Below, in pieces: positions 1-5,517 of a stretch of DNA of 12,676 bases. The translations under genes and the position numbers were made by a program. The notes under the pieces are model-generated. The model saw only the letters and a program-made list of their open reading frames with translations, made no database searches and was not told the origin of the DNA. This DNA comes from Streptomyces violaceus (GTDB taxonomy: Bacteria; Actinomycetota; Actinomycetes; Streptomycetales; Streptomycetaceae), in NCBI GenBank assembly GCA_000715635.1, contig KL569112.1:739-13414 (forward strand). Direction: 5' to 3'. The first letter of the stretch is position 1. Every line of letters starts with the position of its first letter.

Positions 1-49
1 GCAGCGCCGCCGTCGTCGTGGCTCGCCGCCCGCGCGCCTCTCGTCCCAT
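1..49 (-). CDS. Possible 5' end of a divergent gene running off the window (partial)
   Basis: Reading leftward from an ATG at 49-47, the frame stays open to the window edge for 16 codons (MGREARGRRATTTAAL). Thirteen of the 16 third positions are G or C. The same frame can also start at GTG codons at 64 or 55; the first has a weak GAGG four bases ahead of it. The next frame is open too, so the choice is not secure. The AT-rich stretch to its right (about 70-118) would suit a promoter for a leftward gene. The product is not recognisable from so few residues. Confidence 0.25.
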   Translation of the reverse strand, partial: MGREARGRRATTTAAL

Positions 50-252
50 GCCCACCGTCGCCACCGCGCCTCATGTCATGTGTTTGTTCTGATTGTGCGC
101 TTATCTGAGCATTGATGGCCATGTCCGGTTGTTTCTGACGGGACGGTGTCCTGTCGCGTCCGTCGATCGGCTCAAGGTTCAGTGCGGGGCGCCCGGGTAC
201 CCGGGCCTCGCCGACCGACCGACGCGCACGCTGACGGAGGGAGCGCGAGGCG
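50..252. promoter_or_regulatory. Intergenic region upstream of the alcohol dehydrogenase, with an AT-rich operator-like stretch
   Basis: About 200 bases hold no convincing gene. Bases 70-118 are much richer in A and T than the surroundings, which in a high-GC actinomycete usually marks a promoter or operator. The stretch contains TGTTTGTTCTGATTGTG (80-96), with repeated T/G-rich half-sites that resemble operators of DeoR-family sugar repressors; that likeness is from memory and weak. A TATCTG hexamer follows at about 102, without a convincing -35. The region also holds the 16-bp palindrome listed separately and a short CCGA tandem at about 210-222. Confidence 0.4.
191..206. promoter_or_regulatory. 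Perfect 16-bp palindrome upstream of the alcohol dehydrogenase
   Basis: GCCCGGGTACCCGGGC is identical to its reverse complement over all 16 bases and ends 46 bases before the dehydrogenase ATG. It could be a repressor site in the leader or a hairpin near the ribosome binding site. In DNA this GC-rich a chance palindrome is possible, and I do not recognise the site as that of a known regulator. Confidence 0.35.
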
Positions 253-1443
253 ATGAGGGCAGTGACGTGGCAGGGCAAGCGTGACGTGCGGGTGGAGGAC
301 GTGCCCGATCCGACGATCCAGGAGCCGACGGACGCGGTCATCCGCATCACCTCCACCGGATTGTGCGGGTCCGACCTGCATCTGTACGAAGTGCTCACGC
401 CGTTCATGACACCGGGGGACATCCTCGGCCATGAACCCATGGGCATCGTCGAGGAGGTCGGCGCCGGCGTCCCGGACCTCCAGGCCGGGGACCGGGTCGT
501 GGTGCCGTTCCAGATCGCCTGCGGCAGCTGCTGGATGTGCCTCACCGGCCTGCCCACCCAGTGCGAGACCACCCAGGTCAGCGGCGAAGGCATGGGCGCC
601 GCCCTGTTCGGCTACACCCGCCTGTACGGCGCCGTGCCGGGTGCCCAGGCCGAGTACCTGCGGGTCCCGCAGGCGCAGTTCGGCCCGATCAAGGTCCCGG
701 AAGGCCCGCCCGACGACCGCTTCGTCTACCTCTCCGACGTCCTGCCCACCGCCTGGCAGGCCGTCGCCTACGCCGACGTCCCGCAGGGCGGCAGCGTCGC
801 CGTGCTCGGCCTCGGACCCATCGGCGACATGGCCTGCCGCGTCGCCCGACTCCGCGGCGCCGGGCGGGTGTTCGGAGTGGACCGGGTCCCGGAGCGGCTG
901 CGCCGGGCCCGCGCGCGGGGCGTGGAGACGTACGACCTCAGGTCCTTCGACGACGAGAAGGAACTCGTCGCCGCGATCCGTGACGAGACCGACGGCCGTG
1001 GCCCCGACGCCGTGATCGATGCGGTCGGCACCGAGGCCCACGGCAGCGCGGCCGCACGCATGGTGCAGCACGCCGCGTCGATCCTGCCCCGCAAGCTGAG
1101 CGGCCCGCTCGCCGAACGCTTCAGCGTCGACCGGCTCACCGCGCTCCACACCGCCATCGACCTGGTGCGCCGGGGCGGCACCATCTCCCTGTCCGGTGTC
1201 TACGGCGGCCTGGCGGACCCGCTGCCGCTGCTCACCCTGTTCGACAAGCAGATCCAGATACGGATGGGCCAGGCCAACGTCCGCCGCTGGAGCGACGACA
1301 TCATCCCGTACCTGACCGACGAGGACCCGCTCGGTGTCGAGGACTTCGCCACCCACCGGCTGCCGCTGTCGGAGGCCCCGCACGCCTACGAGATGTTCCA
1401 GCACAAGCAGGACGGCGCGGTAAAGGTGCTGATGCAGCCCTGA
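253..1443 (+). CDS. Zinc-dependent alcohol dehydrogenase, formaldehyde dehydrogenase-like
   Basis: This 396-residue medium-chain dehydrogenase is predicted to oxidise an alcohol or hydrated aldehyde with NAD+ in the cytoplasm. Visible zinc ligands are C38 (GLCGSD), H60-E61 (GHE) and D162 (SDVLPTAWQA) for the catalytic site, and C90, C93, C96 and C104 for the structural site. An aspartate at 162 is typical of the glutathione-independent formaldehyde dehydrogenase branch. The Rossmann motif GLGPIG spans 186-191, and D210 at the end of the next strand favours NAD over NADP. The start is supported by GGAGGGAG at 236-243, nine bases upstream, and by the canonical N-terminus MRAVTW. The gene stands alone and converges on the DNA ligase with a 10-base gap. 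The true substrate cannot be told from sequence; a sugar alcohol or threonine-type substrate is possible. Confidence 0.93.
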   Translation: MRAVTWQGKRDVRVEDVPDPTIQEPTDAVIRITSTGLCGSDLHLYEVLTPFMTPGDILGHEPMGIVEEVGAGVPDLQAGDRVVVPFQIACGSCWMCLTGLPTQCETTQVSGEGMGAALFGYTRLYGAVPGAQAEYLRVPQAQFGPIKVPEGPPDDRFVYLSDVLPTAWQAVAYADVPQGGSVAVLGLGPIGDMACRVARLRGAGRVFGVDRVPERLRRARARGVETYDLRSFDDEKELVAAIRDETDGRGPDAVIDAVGTEAHGSAAARMVQHAASILPRKLSGPLAERFSVDRLTALHTAIDLVRRGGTISLSGVYGGLADPLPLLTLFDKQIQIRMGQANVRRWSDDIIPYLTDEDPLGVEDFATHRLPLSEAPHAYEMFQHKQDGAVKVLMQP

Positions 1444-1453
1444 GCCGGCGTCC

Positions 1454-2518
1454 TCAGGCGCCGAGGATCTCCGCCAGGTCGTAGCGGACCGGCTCCTGCA
1501 GCTGCGCGTAGGTGCAGCTCTCGGGAGTCCGGTCCGGGCGCCAGCGGCGGAACCGGGCGGTGTGCCGGAAACGCTGCCCGTTCTCCATGTGGTCGTACGC
1601 CACCTCGGCCACCCGCTCCGGCCTGAGCGGCACCCACGACAGGTCCTTCCGGCCCGACCAGCGGCTCGGCGCCCCGGGCAGCCGGGCCTTCTCGTGCGCG
1701 GCCTCGTCGGACCAGGCCGCCCACGGATGCCCCTGGGCGTCGTCCAGGCGCAGCGGCTCCAGCTCCTCCACCAGCTCGGCACGCCGCTTCATCGGGAAGG
1801 CCGCGGACACGCCCACGTGCTGGAGGGTGCCCCGGTCGTCGTACAGGCCGAGCAGCAGCGAGCCCACGACAGGGCCGCTCTTGTGCAGGCGGTACCCGGC
1901 GACGACCACGTCCGCCGTGCGCTCGTGCTTGATCTTGAACATCGCGCGCTCGTCCGGGTGGTAGCGCACCGTCAGCGGCTTGGCGATGACACCGTCCAGA
2001 CCCGCCCCCTCGTACTGCTCGAACCACTGCCGCGCCACCTCGATGTCGGTGGTCGCCGGCGCCAGGTGCACCGGCGCCGTCACCCCCGCCAGCTCCCCGG
2101 CCAGCAGCTCCCGCCGGTCGGTCATCGGGACGTGCATCAGCGACTCGTCCCCCAGCGCCAGCAGATCGAAGGCGACGAGTGAGGCCGGCGTCCGCTCCGC
2201 CAGCATCCGCACCCGCGAGTCCGCCGGATGGATCCGCTCCGTCAGCGCGTCGAAGTCCAGATGCCCCTCCCGCGCGATCACGATCTCCCCGTCCACCACA
2301 CAGCGCTCCGGCAACCGCTCCCGCACAGCCGTCACCAGCTCGGGAAAGTACCTGGTCAGCGGCTTGCCCGTACGGCTGCCGAGCTCGACCTCGTCCCCGT
2401 CGCGGAACACGATCGCCCGGAACCCGTCCCACTTCGCCTCGTACTGCATGCCCGCGGGGATCGCCGCCACGGACTTGGCGAGCATGGGCAGCACGGGGGG
2501 CATCACCGGGAGATCCAT
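1454..2518 (-). CDS. ligC: ATP-dependent DNA ligase, LigC type
   Basis: This 354-residue enzyme seals DNA nicks with ATP; its length matches the compact actinobacterial LigC ligases. The adenylation motif is KWDG with K29 as the lysine that takes AMP. It is followed by SRTGK (R49), VDGEIVI (E78), FDLLALG, GLDGVIAKPL and KIKHER, which are nucleotidyltransferase motifs Ia to V in the expected order. The C-terminal 130 or so residues (VVVAGYR onward) form the OB-fold part. There is no polymerase or nuclease domain, so it is not a full LigD. The gene is divergent from the phosphatase, and a LigD-type polymerase lies about 2 kb away, suggesting a backup end-joining or excision-repair role. The start ATG has only a weak purine stretch ahead, but a good -10 hexamer six bases upstream, so the message may be leaderless. 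Confidence 0.93.
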   Translation of the reverse strand: MDLPVMPPVLPMLAKSVAAIPAGMQYEAKWDGFRAIVFRDGDEVELGSRTGKPLTRYFPELVTAVRERLPERCVVDGEIVIAREGHLDFDALTERIHPADSRVRMLAERTPASLVAFDLLALGDESLMHVPMTDRRELLAGELAGVTAPVHLAPATTDIEVARQWFEQYEGAGLDGVIAKPLTVRYHPDERAMFKIKHERTADVVVAGYRLHKSGPVVGSLLLGLYDDRGTLQHVGVSAAFPMKRRAELVEELEPLRLDDAQGHPWAAWSDEAAHEKARLPGAPSRWSGRKDLSWVPLRPERVAEVAYDHMENGQRFRHTARFRRWRPDRTPESCTYAQLQEPVRYDLAEILGA

Positions 2519-2524
2519 GCCTCG

Positions 2525-2530
2525 ACTCTA
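2525..2530 (-). promoter_or_regulatory. -10 element of a probable leaderless promoter for the DNA ligase
   Basis: On the minus strand TAGAGT sits six bases ahead of the ligase ATG, so transcription would begin at or next to the A of the start codon. TAGAGT fits the TAnnnT -10 of the main actinomycete sigma factor. No good -35 is visible 17-18 bases further upstream. Confidence 0.5.
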
Positions 2531-2675
2531 AGAGCCGCCGCAACGGTCCGCCTCTTGAGCGCGAAAGCGAAAGCCGCAGGTCAGGACGGGATCGCCCGAG
2601 GATGCGGAGGCGGGGCCCCGGCGACACACTGGAACGTGGCGTGCTCTGATCAGGGGGCGGACGAGGAGGATCCGC
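2531..2675. promoter_or_regulatory. Divergent intergenic region between ligase and phosphatase
   Basis: This gap separates two divergently transcribed genes and must hold the phosphatase promoter. I see a short GCGAAA tandem at about 2560-2571 and a GGGGCCCC palindrome at about 2613-2620. GAGGAGGA at 2663-2670 is the phosphatase ribosome binding site, five bases before its GTG. No confident -35/-10 pair for the phosphatase is visible. Confidence 0.4.
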
Positions 2676-4436
2676 GTGGGCTTCGACCAGCTTCCGCTGA
2701 AGTCGCTTTTCACCGGCGCCGAGAACGCGCTGCTGTCGATGCTGGCCGACGCGCCGGCCGAGGCCGTCGAGAAGGCCCACGAGTACAAGATCCTCCGCGA
2801 TGTCCTGGACGGTACCTCGGCCGCGGTGGCCATTCTCGACGAACGGCTGCGCTTCCGGTACGTCAACGACGCCATGGCCCGCATGGGCGGAGTGCCGCCC
2901 GACGCGTTCCACGGCCGGACCATGGCCGAAGTGCTGCCGGGCATCCACCGCTCCGAGGACGTCCTGCGCATGATCCTCGGCGACGGCCGCCCCCGGGCGC
3001 TGACCGTCACCGGTACCACGCACGCCCCGTCGCCGTTCCGGCAGCGCCAGTGGAGCGCGGTGTACCACCGCCTCGACCACGGGGGCCGCGTGCTCGGCCT
3101 GTGCGGCATCGCGGTGGAGGTCAGCGGGCTGCGCCAGTACATGGACGACCTGGAGCGGGCCCACCAGCGCCTCGCTCTGCTGGACACCGCCGCGACCAGG
3201 GTCGGCACCACGCTCCGAGTCGAACAGACCTGTGCGGAGCTGGCCGACTTCGTCGTGCCGAGTCTGGCCGACCGGGCGTCCGTGCGGATCGTGGACACGC
3301 AGGAGGCCGACGACCTGCCGCCGCCGGCCCCCGGCGTCCTTCGGCTGCGCGTCATGGCCTCGGCGGGCGGCCCGGACATCGTCGCCCGCATCGGACTGAC
3401 CGCGAAGAACGGGTACTACTTCGACGTCCCGCGCGACTCGCCGGTCCGGAGCTGCCTGGACACAGGCCGCCCATGGGTCGGGAACCTCGCCTCGGACGAC
3501 GTGCTGCTGAAGATGCTGCGCACGCCACTCGACCTGGACGTGGTCCGCGAAGTCGGGATCCACTCCATCGTCGTGGTTCCGCTGCCGACACGTGAGCACC
3601 CGGTCGGCGTCCTGCACCTGTTCCGCGCCGGCGACTCGGCCCCCTTCACCGACGAGGACGTGGTCATAGCCCAGGAACTGGCCGCCCGAGCCGCCGTCGC
3701 CATCGACAACGCCCGCCAGTACACCCTCGAACACTCGATGGCGCTGGAACTGCAACGTGCCCTGCTGTCCGAGCCGGGCGGTCCGCACCCGGACGTCGAG
3801 ACGGCCTCCCGCTACCTCCCCGCCGGGCAACGCGCCCTCGTCGGCGGGGACTGGTTCGACTCGATGGCCCTGCCCTGCGGCCGCACCCTCCAGGTGATGG
3901 GCGACGTCATGGGCCACGGCTTCACCGCCGCCGTCGCCATGAGCCAGTACCGCTCCGTGCTGCGCACCATCGCCGCCTCCGGCGCCCCCGTCGAACGGAT
4001 CCTCCAGGAGGCCGACCACCGGCTGGCGAGCATCGGCCTCGACCGGGTCGCCACCTGTCTGCTCGCCCTCGTCGACCCCGGCCAGGGCACCTGCACCTTC
4101 GCCGGCGCCGGGCACCCGCCGCCCGTGCTGCTGCACCCCGACGCCCCGGCCGAACTCGTGCACATCCCGACCGGACCTCCCCTCGGCACCGACCTCGGCT
4201 GGTACGAGGCACTGACCCTTCCGGTGCGGCCCGGAACCGTGCTGCTCATGTACACCGACGGTCTGGTCGAGGACCGCCGGAGGGACATCGACGCCTCGCT
4301 GCGACGCCTGACGCATCTGCGCCTCGACCTCGACGGTCCCCTGGAGAGCGTCGTCGACGCCCTCCTCGCACGCCTCGTGCACGGCACCACCGAGGACGAC
4401 GTCACCCTGCTCGCCACCCGCCTGCGCGCCCCGTGA
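2676..4436 (+). CDS. PAS-GAF-PP2C (SpoIIE-type) serine/threonine phosphatase
   Basis: This 586-residue cytoplasmic signalling protein joins a PAS sensor (about residues 40-150, with ILDERLRFRYVNDAM), a GAF sensor (about 165-345) and a C-terminal SpoIIE/PP2C phosphatase (about 355-586). The metal-binding acidic residues are in place: GGDWFD (D392), GDVMGHG (D410), YTDGLVE (D528) and EDDVTLL (D574-D575), so the enzyme should be active. Such Streptomyces proteins typically dephosphorylate anti-anti-sigma factors to release stress sigma factors; that role is inferred from the family. There is no HATPase anti-sigma kinase domain, which many relatives carry, so a partner kinase must be elsewhere. 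The GTG start is chosen because GAGGAGGA lies five bases upstream. The gene ends 52 bases before the LigD-type polymerase and may or may not be co-transcribed with it. Confidence 0.93.
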   Translation: MGFDQLPLKSLFTGAENALLSMLADAPAEAVEKAHEYKILRDVLDGTSAAVAILDERLRFRYVNDAMARMGGVPPDAFHGRTMAEVLPGIHRSEDVLRMILGDGRPRALTVTGTTHAPSPFRQRQWSAVYHRLDHGGRVLGLCGIAVEVSGLRQYMDDLERAHQRLALLDTAATRVGTTLRVEQTCAELADFVVPSLADRASVRIVDTQEADDLPPPAPGVLRLRVMASAGGPDIVARIGLTAKNGYYFDVPRDSPVRSCLDTGRPWVGNLASDDVLLKMLRTPLDLDVVREVGIHSIVVVPLPTREHPVGVLHLFRAGDSAPFTDEDVVIAQELAARAAVAIDNARQYTLEHSMALELQRALLSEPGGPHPDVETASRYLPAGQRALVGGDWFDSMALPCGRTLQVMGDVMGHGFTAAVAMSQYRSVLRTIAASGAPVERILQEADHRLASIGLDRVATCLLALVDPGQGTCTFAGAGHPPPVLLHPDAPAELVHIPTGPPLGTDLGWYEALTLPVRPGTVLLMYTDGLVEDRRRDIDASLRRLTHLRLDLDGPLESVVDALLARLVHGTTEDDVTLLATRLRAP

Positions 4437-4475
4437 CGCCTGTGCGCTCCGCATGCGAGGCCCTCGCGCTGCGCC

Positions 4476-4481
4476 TACCGT
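4476..4481 (+). promoter_or_regulatory. -10 element of a probable leaderless promoter for the LigD-type polymerase
   Basis: TACCGT lies seven bases before the ATG at 4489, the spacing expected if transcription starts at the start codon. No Shine-Dalgarno sequence stands between it and the ATG beyond a weak GACGAG. The -35 region is not recognisable. It resembles the arrangement at the ligase start. Confidence 0.4.
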
Positions 4482-4488
4482 GACGAGC

Positions 4489-5517
4489 ATGGGTGACGCG
4501 GTGGAACTCGAGGCGGGCGGCCGGACCGTACGGCTGTCCAGCCCCGACAAGATGTTCTTCCCGGAGCGCGGCTTCACCAAGCTGGACCTCGCCCGCTACT
4601 ACCTGGCCGTCGGCCCCGGCATCCTGCGCGCCCTGCGCGAGCGGCCCACCACCCTGGAGCGCTACCCCGAGGGCGTGAACGGCGAGAACTTCTTCCAGAA
4701 GCGGGCCCCCAAGAACATGCCCGACTGGATCCCGACCGCGCACATCACCTTCCCCAGCGGCCGCAGCGCCGACGAGATGTGCCCCACCGAGGTGGGGGCG
4801 GTGGTGTGGGCCGCCCAGTTCGGCACTCTCACCTTCCACCCCTGGCCGGTACGCCGCGACGACGTCGACCACCCGGACGAACTCCGCATCGACCTCGACC
4901 CGCAGCCCGGCACCGACTACGACGACGCCGCCCGCGCCGCCCACGAACTGAGGTCGGTGCTCGACGAGTTCGGCGGACTGCGCGGTTTCCCCAAGACCTC
5001 GGGCGGCCGGGGCCTGCATGTCTTCGTGCCCATCGAACCGCGCTGGACCTTCACCCAGGTCCGGCGCGCCGCCATCGCCGTCGGCAGGGAGATGGAGCGG
5101 CGGATGCCGGACCAGGTGACGATCAAGTGGTGGAAGGAGGAGCGGGGCAGACGCATCTTCGTGGACTACAACCAGACGGCACGCGACCGCACGATCGCCT
5201 CCGCCTACTCGGTACGGCCCCGCCCGCACGCCCCCGTCTCCGCGCCCCTGCGCTGGGACGAGGTGGGGGTCGCTCACCCCCAGGACTTCGACCTCGCGAC
5301 CATGCCCGCGCGCTTCGCCGAACTCGGCGACGTGCACGCGGACATGGACGACCACCGCTACTCCCTGGAGTCCCTGCTCGACCTCGCCCGCCGCGACGAA
5401 CACGACCACGGACTGGGAGACCTGCCGTACCCGCCCGAGTATCCGAAGATGCCGGGAGAACCCAGACGGGTACAGCCGAGCAGGGCCCGCAAGGAGAAGC
5501 CCCCTACAGCTCCTTGA
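4489..5517 (+). CDS. ligD: Stand-alone LigD-type polymerase/primase domain protein (non-homologous end joining)
   Basis: This 342-residue protein is the polymerase domain of bacterial LigD without the nuclease or ligase domains. It would fill gaps and add nucleotides, preferably ribonucleotides, at broken DNA ends held by Ku. Features seen are SSPDKMFFPERGFTK near the N-terminus, the catalytic metal pair D135 and D137 (RIDLDP), KTSGGRGLHV (K169-V178), and the third acidic residue D226 in FVDYNQTARDRT. The frame is open upstream to an ATG at 4453, but those 12 extra residues (MRGPRAAPTVTS) do not look like the family, and a -10-like TACCGT lies just before 4489. The 3' end overlaps the convergent cupredoxin gene by 14 bases. 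No Ku gene is in the window. The nearby LigC-type ligase is a plausible partner. Confidence 0.92.
   Translation: MGDAVELEAGGRTVRLSSPDKMFFPERGFTKLDLARYYLAVGPGILRALRERPTTLERYPEGVNGENFFQKRAPKNMPDWIPTAHITFPSGRSADEMCPTEVGAVVWAAQFGTLTFHPWPVRRDDVDHPDELRIDLDPQPGTDYDDAARAAHELRSVLDEFGGLRGFPKTSGGRGLHVFVPIEPRWTFTQVRRAAIAVGREMERRMPDQVTIKWWKEERGRRIFVDYNQTARDRTIASAYSVRPRPHAPVSAPLRWDEVGVAHPQDFDLATMPARFAELGDVHADMDDHRYSLESLLDLARRDEHDHGLGDLPYPPEYPKMPGEPRRVQPSRARKEKPPTAP

Noticed and set aside
239..246. GGGAGCGC half-site before the alcohol dehydrogenase, as a target of the LacI-family repressor
   Set aside because: It is only half a palindrome, coincides with the ribosome binding region, and such GC-rich octamers are common here.
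93..284. Small 63-residue rightward open frame
   Set aside because: It overlaps the well-supported dehydrogenase start in another frame, has no ribosome binding site, and its product looks like no known protein.
1386..4580. 1064-residue leftward open frame across the ligase and phosphatase
   Set aside because: It is an antisense shadow produced by high GC third positions. The real genes on both strands show clear catalytic motifs; this frame gives low-complexity Gly/Arg/Ala sequence.
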